Source: Candidatus Thiodiazotropha endolucinida (GTDB lineage: Bacteria; Pseudomonadota; Gammaproteobacteria; Chromatiales; Chromatiaceae). Taken from it: 64,000 nt of DNA. Made by a program: the position numbers and the translations under genes. The stretch lies in assembly GCF_001715975.1 (NCBI RefSeq), contig NZ_MARB01000005.1:178818-242817 (forward strand), given 5' to 3'. Under the pieces are notes generated by a model. That model was not told the DNA's origin. It was given only the letters and a program-made list of their open reading frames with translations, and did no database searches. Below, piece by piece: positions 56,718-64,000 of this stretch (its first letter is position 1; each line of letters starts with the position of its first letter).

Positions 56718-59572
56718 TGATAATCCTGGTTCCTGTAGTTCATTCGAGGGTTGATGCGCCCGGAGAGTGCCTCGTCAATCAGGGTCTCCTGCTGTTCGAC
56801 ATGTACCGAGCGGTAACCGACTGAGGGTGCCGCCGCTGAGGAGCGTCCAACATAGTTGAGCTGTCTGCTTTTGGAAATTATGGGGTAGAAGCGATGTTTG
56901 ATTTGATCCCATGCCCCTTGATTCTGCGGTTCTTCCTGACACCAGATAAACATTTTCGCGTTCTTATATCGCGCAACGATCTTGTCGAAGTCTTTTTGCG
57001 GAAAGGGGTATAGCTGCTCCAAGCGTATAATCGCCACATCTTCCAGGCCGCGCGAGCGGCGGGTCTCCAACAATTCATAAAAGACCTTACCCGAGCACAT
57101 GATAAGGCGCTTGACCCTTTTCGGATCGATATCATCAATCTCGTCGATGACATTTTTGAATCCGCCTTCCAGTAGTTCCTGCTTGGGTGATGTTGCCAAG
57201 CGGTGCCTGAGCAGGCTCTTGGGTGTCATGACGACGAGTGGATGACGATATGGCCGCAGCATCTGCCGTCTTAAAAGATGGAATATTTGCGATGCCGAAC
57301 TGGGGACGCAGACCTGAATGTTGTGGTTGGCGCAGAGGCGTAGAAAGCGCTCCGGACGGGCCGAGGAGTGCTCGGCGCCCTGACCTTCGTAACCGTGGGG
57401 CAGGAACATCACCAGTCCGCACAACAGGCCCCACTTTTCACCACCCGATGTGATGAACTGATCGATGACAACCTGTGCGCCGTTAGCGAAGTCACCGAAC
57501 TGGGCCTCCCAGATGGTAAGGCAATTGGGCTCTGCCGTGGCGTAACCATACTCAAAACCGAGAACCGCCTCCTCCGATAACAGCGAATCGATAACCACAA
57601 AGTCAGCCTGGTCCCGGGTCAAATGCTGCAGGGGGATCAGGGGTTCGCCGTCGATCTGATTATGAAGCACTGCGTGGCGGTGAAAGAAGGTTCCGCGCCC
57701 TGAGTCCTGGCCTGAGAGTCTCACCGGGACACCCTCGGTGAGCAAAGAGGCATAGGCCATGTTTTCGGCAAAGCCCCAATCGATGAATTGATCCCCGCTG
57801 GCCATGCGCTTTCTCTCGGTCCAAATCTTCTCAACCCGGGGATGGAGTTCAAAGCCCCCCGGAACATGCAGTAGCTGTTCCGCCAGCAGATCTAAACGCT
57901 CGCTGCTGAGCCGGGTATCCATCGGGTGATCCCATTCGATACCTTTAAAGGGTTTCCACCTTACCTCATAGGGATGGCGAAGGGCGCAGGTTACAGGCCT
58001 TGCCACCACGATCCCCTGTTCTAGGGATTCACGGTAATTATTCACCAAATCTCGAGCCTGCTGGGGAGAGATGACTGACTCCTGCACCAGCTTATCTGCG
58101 TAAAGGGTCCGTATCGTTGGGCGATTGCGGATCTTCTTGTACATCTCCGGTTGTGTGACGGCCGGTTCATCGGCTTCATTGTGACCAAGCCGTCGATAGC
58201 AGATGACATCGATCACCACATCCTTGCGAAAGCGCATGCGAAATTCGAGTGCCAGGCGAGTGACGTAGACGACCGCTTCGGGATCGTCGCCATTGACGTG
58301 AAAGATCGGCGCCTGAACCATCTTGGCGACATCGGTACAGTAGAGGGTGGAGCGGGTGTCCATGGGATTGCTGGTGGTAAACCCGACCTGATTGTTGACA
58401 ATGATATGCACCGTGCCACCGGTGGTGTAGCCGCGGGTTTGCGAAAGGTTCAGGGTTTCCATCACCACACCCTGGCCGGCAAATGCCGAATCACCATGAA
58501 TCAGTACAGGTAATACTCTGGATCCGTCATGATCGCCGCGACGGCGTTGCCGCGCCCTTACTGAACCTTCGATGACAGGATTGATGATCTCCAGATGTGA
58601 GGGATTGAAGCCCAGTGCGACATGCACGATTCCACTATCGGTATCGATATCGGTAGAGAAACCCATGTGATACTTCACATCGCCGGAGAGACGTACCGGG
58701 TCAACAGTCACACGGCCTTCGAACTCATCAAAAATATCCTGGGGTGGCTTACCCAGTATATTGGTCAATACATTGATCCGTCCGCGATGGGCCATGCCGA
58801 TGACGACTTCATTGATGCCATTGCTGCCACAGTGTTGAATCAGATCGTCCAGCAATGGAATCAGGGTCTCACCGCCCTCCAGAGAGAACCTTTTCTGGCC
58901 GACGTACCGGTTATGCAGATATTTTTCGATCCCCTCAGCTGCGGTCAGCAGGGTCAACAGCCAGATCTTTTGCTTATTGCTGAACTGCTGGAAAAGGTGC
59001 CGCTGTTCGATGCGTTCCTGGATCCAGCGCTTCTGTTTGGTACTGGTAATGTGTCCATATTCGGTGCCAACGCTACCGCAGTAACTTTTCTTGACCAGCT
59101 CGATAATGTCTCGCAGCGGCAGGCGTTCCGGCGCGAAGAGAGAACCGGTATTGTAAATGGTGTTTTGGTCGATCTTTTCCAGCTTATGGTAGGCCAGGTC
59201 GAGATCGGGAACATAGACAGGGTCGCGCAGCTTGAGGGGGTCGAGATCCGCATTTTGGTGGCCACGCATGCGAAATCCATTGATATAGCGTAAAACGGAG
59301 GCCTGTTGCTCTGCGGCTCCGGGCGAGAGATTTTCATCTGTGGTAATGGTTGCAGAGCGCTTTTCATTCACCAGATGGAGAAATCGCTGGCGGATGGGTT
59401 CATGTGCAGTGTCAGTGTGGGCTTGATTCGGTAGTCCCTCGAACTCCTTTCGCCAGTCGTCCGGGATGCTTTGCGGGTCTTTGAGATAATTCTCGTACAG
59501 CTCTTCAACAAAGGCGGCATTTCCGCCTGAATAGGCAGAGGTGGATCTGAGTAAATCCAGATAGTCGGTCAT
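56714..59572 (-). CDS. sucA: 2-oxoglutarate dehydrogenase E1 component
   Basis: The 952-residue thiamine enzyme decarboxylates 2-oxoglutarate. The N-terminal E2-binding segment is normal ([20 protein letters not shown]). The TPP-binding block [19 protein letters not shown] is near residue 355, and the C-terminal half includes [20 protein letters not shown]. Length and order match the family. About 388 bp of gene-free sequence lie upstream and should contain its promoter. A complete 2-oxoglutarate dehydrogenase suggests an oxidative TCA cycle, not the interrupted cycle of strict autotrophs. Confidence 0.97.
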   Translation of the reverse strand: MTDYLDLLRSTSAYSGGNAAFVEELYENYLKDPQSIPDDWRKEFEGLPNQAHTDTAHEPIRQRFLHLVNEKRSATITTDENLSPGAAEQQASVLRYINGFRMRGHQNADLDPLKLRDPVYVPDLDLAYHKLEKIDQNTIYNTGSLFAPERLPLRDIIELVKKSYCGSVGTEYGHITSTKQKRWIQERIEQRHLFQQFSNKQKIWLLTLLTAAEGIEKYLHNRYVGQKRFSLEGGETLIPLLDDLIQHCGSNGINEVVIGMAHRGRINVLTNILGKPPQDIFDEFEGRVTVDPVRLSGDVKYHMGFSTDIDTDSGIVHVALGFNPSHLEIINPVIEGSVRARQRRRGDHDGSRVLPVLIHGDSAFAGQGVVMETLNLSQTRGYTTGGTVHIIVNNQVGFTTSNPMDTRSTLYCTDVAKMVQAPIFHVNGDDPEAVVYVTRLALEFRMRFRKDVVIDVICYRRLGHNEADEPAVTQPEMYKKIRNRPTIRTLYADKLVQESVISPQQARDLVNNYRESLEQGIVVARPVTCALRHPYEVRWKPFKGIEWDHPMDTRLSSERLDLLAEQLLHVPGGFELHPRVEKIWTERKRMASGDQFIDWGFAENMAYASLLTEGVPVRLSGQDSGRGTFFHRHAVLHNQIDGEPLIPLQHLTRDQADFVVIDSLLSEEAVLGFEYGYATAEPNCLTIWEAQFGDFANGAQVVIDQFITSGGEKWGLLCGLVMFLPHGYEGQGAEHSSARPERFLRLCANHNIQVCVPSSASQIFHLLRRQMLRPYRHPLVVMTPKSLLRHRLATSPKQELLEGGFKNVIDEIDDIDPKRVKRLIMCSGKVFYELLETRRSRGLEDVAIIRLEQLYPFPQKDFDKIVARYKNAKMFIWCQEEPQNQGAWDQIKHRFYPIISKSRQLNYVGRSSAAAPSVGYRSVHVEQQETLIDEALSGRINPRMNYRNQDYQ

Positions 59573-59960
59573 TTTTTAAGCCCATTGAGCATGGTGGTTG
59601 GTGGATAATTTATTTTTGGGCAGCTATCAGTAAAGGTTAGCACAGACAGATAGATTGACAGAAGATACTGAAAAAAAATCTGTTTGAAATTTATACAAAA
59701 TATTGGACGATTCAATACATCATTCAACCCCTTTCTCAATTCATGCCATTGCTCTGCTAAAATAGTGTGGTGTCTCAGATTGTTTAGTGCCTTCAGTGAT
59801 TCGCCAATGGGACGTTTGAAGAGGATTTGAGAGGTGTTATATGAAAGGTATCACTGCTGGAATGTGTCTCCACTAGACAGGGTAAACGGCAACGCTCTAT
59901 GCTGAGCACGTTAACCTTGTAAGACACCGCACATGGTAGTCAGGTGAAAAGAGTAAGCAA
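59573..59960. other. Divergent intergenic region between sucA and the 59961 gene
   Basis: No supported gene. It is AT-rich in its first half, likely to hold the sucA promoter. A tiny frame MKGITAGMCLH (59841-59876) has a GAGAGGTG site upstream and could be a leader peptide, but nothing else supports it. Confidence 0.5.
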
Positions 59961-60194
59961 TTGGCCGCGCAAGAGAGTAACAAATTAAGGGTCAACCTGA
60001 ATCCGATTTCTTTGGAAGCGGATCTGGCCTATTTCGGTGCCCGCCTGGAATTGGTCGGAGAACCTGAAACTCAGTATCAGGCTGCGCAACTCAAGGTCTA
60101 TAAGGCACTGGAAGCCGCATTGGAAGAAAACCTGAAACGCCTTCGTAAAAAAGAGTCCAGACCTAAGGCAAAGACAAAAAAGAAAAAGGATTAG
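59961..60194 (+). CDS. Small Lys-rich hypothetical protein (77 aa)
   Basis: The frame begins with a TTG preceded by GAAAAGAGTAAG, a moderate ribosome site. The first 60 residues look like a folded helical protein (NPISLEADLAYFGARLELVG, then AALEENLKRLRKK), and the tail is a run of Lys with Pro and Arg. No family is recognised and there is no signal peptide. The stop TAG falls inside an isolated element terminus that also provides the stop of the convergent gene. An ATG start is absent, so the call is moderate. Confidence 0.5.
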   Translation: MAAQESNKLRVNLNPISLEADLAYFGARLELVGEPETQYQAAQLKVYKALEAALEENLKRLRKKESRPKAKTKKKKD

Positions 60195-60209
60195 TGCAAA
60201 CAGACCCTA
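60191..60209. repeat. Isolated element terminus supplying stops to two convergent genes
   Basis: TTAGTGCAAACAGACCCTA matches the terminus TTAGTGTTAACAGGCCCTA at 16 of 19 positions. The TAG near its start ends the plus-strand gene, and its CTA end is the TAG stop of the minus-strand DUF2934 gene. Confidence 0.65.
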
Positions 60210-60482
60210 GCTTGTCGCTTCATCATATTTGGATTTAAGCATCTCATCTATCTGTTCTTCAGCCTGTTGCCAATCTTGCGTTACCCTTTGCGGATCGAAA
60301 CCATGCTTTTCAGCGATAAAGTAGGCAGCTTCGGCGATCATATCCAGCCGCAGCTGTGGATTTACCGCAGTACTCTCTTTAGCGCTTTTTTTCTCTTTTT
60401 TACCGCTTTTTTTCGTCTGTGCGGTTAACTTTTTCTTGTCTTTATCCTTTTTGCTTTTCTTTTGATCGCTTTTTTTCCCCAT
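60207..60482 (-). CDS. DUF2934 protein with Lys-rich N-terminus
   Basis: The protein has 91 residues from the ATG at 60482, with GAGGTGG as ribosome site. Residues 1-42 are almost wholly Lys, Ser and Asp (GKKSDQKKSKKDKDKKK); residues 48-85 form the DUF2934 helix pair, with RLDMIAEAAYFIAEKHGF. DUF2934 is a short domain common in proteobacteria, of unknown function; the basic tail could bind nucleic acid (inference). It starts 19 bp after the last stop of the nuclease-like gene, suggesting that the two form an operon. Confidence 0.8.
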   Translation of the reverse strand: MGKKSDQKKSKKDKDKKKLTAQTKKSGKKEKKSAKESTAVNPQLRLDMIAEAAYFIAEKHGFDPQRVTQDWQQAEEQIDEMLKSKYDEATS

Positions 60483-60501
60483 TAGACCACCTCGCAATTT
60501 C

Positions 60502-60984
60502 TCATCTCAATTTCTGCCAAAAACCGAGTCCGCGGGCGCGGGCGGTGGCCTCGGCCTGTTCGTAACGCCTCAATCTTGAAGGTTGCAGCCGTGGATGGTT
60601 GGTCGTCACGGCCAAACCATCGGATCACATCCGCAAGGCCATATCAGATCCTCCATGGAGGACAGTTCCGAGTATAACACCCCTGGCGGAAAGGGTATTG
60701 TATTCGACACTGACAAAGCGGCCCGCAAGCAACATATTGAGATGACGTTGCGCTATCTTTTTCATGTTTTTGTCGCGGGTCGGTATGCGGATCCCGGACA
60801 GTTTGATTTCTCTGTAAATACCATCCGCCGGCCTGAGCGTGATACGGTCGCCGCTAAGTATTCCGACGACCTGCCCCTCCAGCATGGCTGCATGACAGCT
60901 GCTACCGAGACTAAGACCAATCAGCAGGAATACCAGCAACCGCTGTTGCAGGTTACGGTAAGGCGGAATTGACCGATTCGGCAT
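60502..60984 (-). pseudogene. Secreted SNase-like (thermonuclease) gene interrupted by one TGA
   Basis: The frame from the ATG at 60984 has a signal peptide (LLVFLLIGLSLGSSCHA) and an SNase-like domain with VVGILSGDRITLRP and IKLSGIRIP. It meets TGA at 60625-60627 after MALRM. In the same frame 40 further codons follow, SDGLAVTTNHPRL then LRRYEQAEATARARGLGFW, which is the usual C-terminal end of SNase-like proteins, before TGA at 60502-60504. The truncated product lacks the last helices. In addition, the usual catalytic Arg/Glu set is not clearly recognisable, so it may be a non-catalytic paralogue. Confidence 0.75.
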
Positions 60985-61006
60985 CTCTCTATTCAAATCG
61001 TCTGAG

Positions 61007-61083
61007 TGGCGCCCTCGACAGGAGTCGAACCTGTGACCTATCGCTTAGGAGGCGATTGCTCTATCCTGCTGAGCTACGAGGGC
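61007..61083 (-). tRNA. tRNA-Arg (anticodon CCU)
   Basis: The minus strand folds as a tRNA: acceptor GCCCTCG/CGAGGGC, D arm with GCTCAGC...GATAGAGC, anticodon stem ATCGC/GCGAT around loop CTCCTAA (anticodon CCT, reading AGG), T arm with GGTTCGACTCC. Discriminator G and an encoded CCA (61007-61009) complete the 77 nt. No integrase or att duplication is visible next to it. Confidence 0.96.
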
Positions 61084-61372
61084 AAGTATTATTTCTCTAA
61101 ATTAAACAATAGTTTACCGTGCGGCAGGTTTTCGGGCAAGTCGGATGCACGGCGCTTCGCCTGCTGTAGAAGGTGCCTCAACCATCCCATTGTTGTGCAT
61201 GAAACCAGGCATATTTATGGGGGTGATTTATTAGCCATTGCCACCTCTTGAATAGCTACAGTTATTGCGTCATCGGTTTAGGTGTAGGCAATCGGCAGCT
61301 TATATCAGAGGCTTGTTGTGAGTCTTTTTATACGCATCATGTCGCCTCCGCTTTACTTCTCATAGCGGTGGA
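61084..61372. other. Gap between tRNA-Arg and the autotransporter gene
   Basis: About 290 bp without a supported gene. The part next to the tRNA is AT-rich and likely carries its promoter. No terminator for the autotransporter is recognised other than the repeat terminus at 61373. Confidence 0.5.
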
Positions 61373-61391
61373 CTAGTGTTAACAGACCCTA
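61373..61391. repeat. Isolated element terminus supplying the autotransporter stop codon
   Basis: CTAGTGTTAACAGACCCTA matches the copy 1 terminus at 17 of 19 positions. Its CTA end is the reverse complement of the TAG stop, placed exactly after the terminal Phe codon. Confidence 0.8.
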
Positions 61392-63707
61392 GAATTCAAT
61401 TCGCAGACCCAGGTCGATCGTCGTGTTGTCTATCCCATCCTGTCCTGCCACGGACTCGTAGTTGAAGAAGAATGACTTGCCGCGTGGCAGCGTGGCCGCC
61501 AGTCCAAATCCGTAGTTGAAGTAGTTCTCATCCGCACTACCGGTCACAACCGAGAAGGCTGTCGTCATATCTTCCGCGAATGCTGCAGTGATCAACCGCT
61601 CATCGTCTTCGAACTCGTGCTCCCACTCCAGATAAACACTGGGCGTCAATACCCCCCATGCCATGCTGTAGACATTGGAAAGACGGGCGCCTAGCGCAGT
61701 CGTAAGCGACTCCACTGTCTGATCCGCATACTGCAAGGCCAGGCCGCCGCCACCTGTTTCCTGATAGCTGTCGATGTCGACCTCGATATGCTCGAGTCGC
61801 CCGTAGGCGTTCAACAGCAGGGAACCTCGGTTAAAGTTCACGCCACCGCTTAGGCTGATCGCGATCTCATCTCCATCGGTATCACCCTCGGTCAGAGTGG
61901 ACAACGTCGACAGGTTTCTTTCAGTCTCGAAGTCATGCCGGCCGGCCGTCGCGATCCAGTCGATGTAGGTATGCTCCGATGGATAGAAGTTGCCATAGAA
62001 CGATATGCTCCTTGTTCTATTGTCGAGCTTGCCACCCGAATTGTCGAACTCCGAGTCGGTAGTCGCAACGCCCAATGCGCCGCCCAAGATCAGTCGATCG
62101 TTGAGCCGATAGTCGGCTCCCACGGTGATTCCCCGGGTATCGAAATCGAAGCCTGACTCGTTTACGGAGGCGTCTTTATCACCGAAGTTGATTCGACCGT
62201 TAACGAACATCCCAAAACGTGGATTTCCATCGGCGCTTGCGCCACCGCCTCGCGGCTCGTTGATCACGGAATCGGTGAGCGTGCCGATGGGAATCGACTG
62301 GCCTTCGATAGAAAGATGGAAGCCATTCATCGCCAGTCCAGCCGCACCTTTGCGCAGAGCGGCTAAACGTGTACGAATGTTCCTGATCTGGGTTGTTGCG
62401 ATCTCAACGGAAACACTTCCTTGCGCAGCCAGATCATTGGGGACAATCTCATCAAGCGCTTGCAGCTGCTGGTCCACGGGTAAGGCAGCGATGGCGTCAC
62501 ATTTAGCCTGAAGCTCTCCACTCTGTGCGGTTGAACAGAGCGCATCCAGGCTATCGGCGACCGCCTGCTGGTTATTGTTGAGCGTTGGTATGTCGCTCAC
62601 GTTAGTGCCTCCGACGCTCACCGTTACAGTAGCAGTGGCCGTAACATCTGAGGTGTCGATGATTGTATAACTGAATGAATCCACACCCTCGAATCCACTG
62701 TTGGGCGTATATGTGATCGTTCCGTTGCTATTGTTTACCGCCGTGCCATTGGATGGAGTTCCGACGGAATAGACGCTTATCCCCGATCCTGTATCGTTGG
62801 CGAGCACGTTGATGCTCACAGCAAGATCCGTAACCGTGAAGGCAGTATCATCTGCCGCGTTGATTATGGGTGCTGTTGCAGTTACGTCGATGGTAACCGT
62901 GGCTGTACCCGGAGCAGACTGTCCATCCGTGATCGTGTAGGTGAAACTGTCAACACCGACGAAGTCGGCGTTCGGTGTGTAGGTTAACGTTCCATCACCA
63001 TTGTTCACGACCGATCCATTGGAAGCGGTCCCCAACGAGCTGACGCTTAATCCGGTCCCTGTGTCGTTGGCCAGGACATTTATCGTCACCGATGTGTTTG
63101 TGGAAGTGCTCGCGGTATCATCGACCGCTTGCAAGGCGGTTGTATCGTTGTCCTGGATGGTGATAATCGTATTTGCAGCGTTATTGATCACCAACCCGGC
63201 AGCACAATCGAACGTGGTGATCGCCGTGTTACTGATCGTGATGATGATTGTCTCATCCTGTTCGGACACGGCGTCATCGAGTATGACAACCCCCCCTGGA
63301 TCCTCTGCGGATTGCGCGCCGGCGGGTAAATCGACTTGAAAATCAAGTGTGTTGCCGCCTAAGTTGTAGTCGGCGTTAAAAGTTGCGGTGCCACCAAGGC
63401 TGATGAAGCCGGCGACTGTACAGCCACCCGTTGGATCACTGGACTCCCTGGTAAGACGTACGGCGCCGGGGATGATGCCGTCCCCTTCGTTGACTGTCGT
63501 GCTTGTCGGAGTGATGTCGAGAATCAGCGCGTGTGCGGCAAATGGGATCAGCAACAACAGACTCGTTGCAAAGGCAAAAAGTCGGCTCCGCAGATTTCGT
63601 CGTGAGTGAGGATTGGTTTGGTCAGCGGTATCTGGGTTTTTTTTATAGACGACGCAAAGAACATTTTCAGCTGATGCACGTAACACCTGCCGCTTACGAA
63701 TATTCAT
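61389..63707 (-). CDS. Autotransporter (type Va) with Calx-beta and Ig-like repeats
   Basis: The protein has 772 residues from the ATG at 63707, 4 bp after GGGAGGAG; an in-frame ATG at 63770 is less likely. A long N-region leads to a signal peptide ending IPFAAHA at about residue 60. Then come a Calx-beta-like domain (about 65-185), two cadherin/Ig-like repeats with SVTINVLAND and VDSFTYTITDG (about 195-370), a helical linker with two Cys and a C-terminal beta-barrel (about 490-772) ending RIEF, the terminal Phe needed for BAM recognition. The passenger probably functions in adhesion. It is bracketed by element termini at both ends. Confidence 0.85.
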   Translation of the reverse strand: MNIRKRQVLRASAENVLCVVYKKNPDTADQTNPHSRRNLRSRLFAFATSLLLLIPFAAHALILDITPTSTTVNEGDGIIPGAVRLTRESSDPTGGCTVAGFISLGGTATFNADYNLGGNTLDFQVDLPAGAQSAEDPGGVVILDDAVSEQDETIIITISNTAITTFDCAAGLVINNAANTIITIQDNDTTALQAVDDTASTSTNTSVTINVLANDTGTGLSVSSLGTASNGSVVNNGDGTLTYTPNADFVGVDSFTYTITDGQSAPGTATVTIDVTATAPIINAADDTAFTVTDLAVSINVLANDTGSGISVYSVGTPSNGTAVNNSNGTITYTPNSGFEGVDSFSYTIIDTSDVTATATVTVSVGGTNVSDIPTLNNNQQAVADSLDALCSTAQSGELQAKCDAIAALPVDQQLQALDEIVPNDLAAQGSVSVEIATTQIRNIRTRLAALRKGAAGLAMNGFHLSIEGQSIPIGTLTDSVINEPRGGGASADGNPRFGMFVNGRINFGDKDASVNESGFDFDTRGITVGADYRLNDRLILGGALGVATTDSEFDNSGGKLDNRTRSISFYGNFYPSEHTYIDWIATAGRHDFETERNLSTLSTLTEGDTDGDEIAISLSGGVNFNRGSLLLNAYGRLEHIEVDIDSYQETGGGGLALQYADQTVESLTTALGARLSNVYSMAWGVLTPSVYLEWEHEFEDDERLITAAFAEDMTTAFSVVTGSADENYFNYGFGLAATLPRGKSFFFNYESVAGQDGIDNTTIDLGLRIEF

Positions 63708-63782
63708 TATTCTCCTCCCTTGGATCGAGACTTCGAAGACTCGTATTTTCAGCGCAATAGTTGATTCCACCCCTCGCCTTGC

Positions 63783-64000
63783 TAGGGCCTGTTAACACTA
63801 ATCCAATACGCTCTGCTGGGGCTGTTTTTGTGCCCAGCAAGACAGAATGAGCGTAGTGTAGTTATTCTACATGAGCGAATGATAACGCCGCTGGGGGCGA
63901 AAACAGCCCCAGCCCTTCGGGTTGCGCCCCGAAGGAAGTGCCCTTGGGGTGCGCCTTGATTGGCGCTTTTTCAGACACAACAGGGCGCATTGGATTAGTG
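63783..64000 (+). mobile_element. MITE-like element, copy 3 (cut by window end)
   Basis: The left terminus and first 180 bp match copy 1 nearly base for base (outer hairpin arms intact), but about 76 bp forming the left arm of the second hairpin are deleted. The window ends at ATTGGATTAGTG, about 13 bp before the expected end. It lies 76 bp upstream of the autotransporter start, in the promoter region. Confidence 0.85.

Noticed and set aside
60625-60627. TGA as selenocysteine codon in the nuclease-like gene
   Set aside because: SNase-like proteins are not known selenoproteins and no clear SECIS-like hairpin follows.
61007-61389. tRNA-Arg as integration site of a genomic island
   Set aside because: No integrase, no repeated tRNA 3' end and no phage genes in the flanking sequence.

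Overview
The window looks like chromosome of a free-living or symbiotic sulfur-oxidising gammaproteobacterium (Chromatiales/Sedimenticola/Thiodiazotropha-like). Gene order (rodZ, hisS, yfgM, bamB, der), mlaA, rnt, pyrC, homodimeric aceE, class I fumarase and MoxR/DUF58 operons are gammaproteobacterial. Two secreted Gly/Tyr-rich proteins resembling purple-sulfur-bacterial sulfur globule envelope proteins point to periplasmic sulfur storage. This taxonomic placement is inference; no rRNA is present.

Layout. 1-13424: housekeeping (partial rodZ, hisS, yfgM, bamB, der, a spore-photoproduct-lyase-like radical SAM gene, putP, a TetR regulator, mrp/apbC, rnt, mlaA, pyrC). 13500-14800: two sulfur-globule-type genes with a promoter and a strong terminator. 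15146-26039: pyruvate dehydrogenase genes aceE-aceF, then a MITE-like element, a dihaem peroxidase and a PAS/GGDEF/EAL gene split by one amber codon, then lpd carrying its own lipoyl domain. 26043-32712: a second MITE-like copy, a methyltransferase whose start abuts it, an esterase, a TAXI-type TRAP receptor, a fused TRAP permease and a DUF302 protein. 32959-41028: an FNR-type palindrome followed by a membrane/MoxR cluster (zinc-ribbon membrane protein, RDD, SpoIIM-like, DUF4129-like, DUF4350-like, MoxR, DUF58). 41288-51344: pssA, leuA, family-4 UDG, rimI, an SprA-like protein, prfC, a small conserved protein, an isoaspartyl peptidase, an eroded ATP-grasp-like relic and glgC. 51577-60984: a PKD lipoprotein, then a minus-strand block acuI-like, fumarase, sucB, sucA, two Lys-rich small genes and a nuclease-like gene split by one TGA. 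61007-64000: tRNA-Arg(CCU), an Ig-repeat autotransporter and a third MITE-like copy running off the window.

The most distinctive feature is a family of roughly 270-300 bp elements with 33-bp terminal inverted repeats (ends TAGGGCCTGTTAACAC), flanked by TA, with nested hairpins. Besides three long copies (19311, 26043, 63783) there is one diverged half copy and at least seven isolated termini, several lying exactly on or next to stop codons, where the terminus itself supplies the TAG. Several genes also show recent single-lesion decay (amber in the GGDEF/EAL gene, TGA in the nuclease gene, frameshifts in the ATP-grasp relic), which suggests a genome under relaxed selection.

Metabolically, AceEF plus Lpd feed acetyl-CoA to a TCA segment (SucAB, FumA) that probably shares the single Lpd seen here; GlgC indicates glycogen storage; TRAP and PutP indicate uptake of organic substrates, which together suggests mixotrophy on reduced sulfur and organic compounds.
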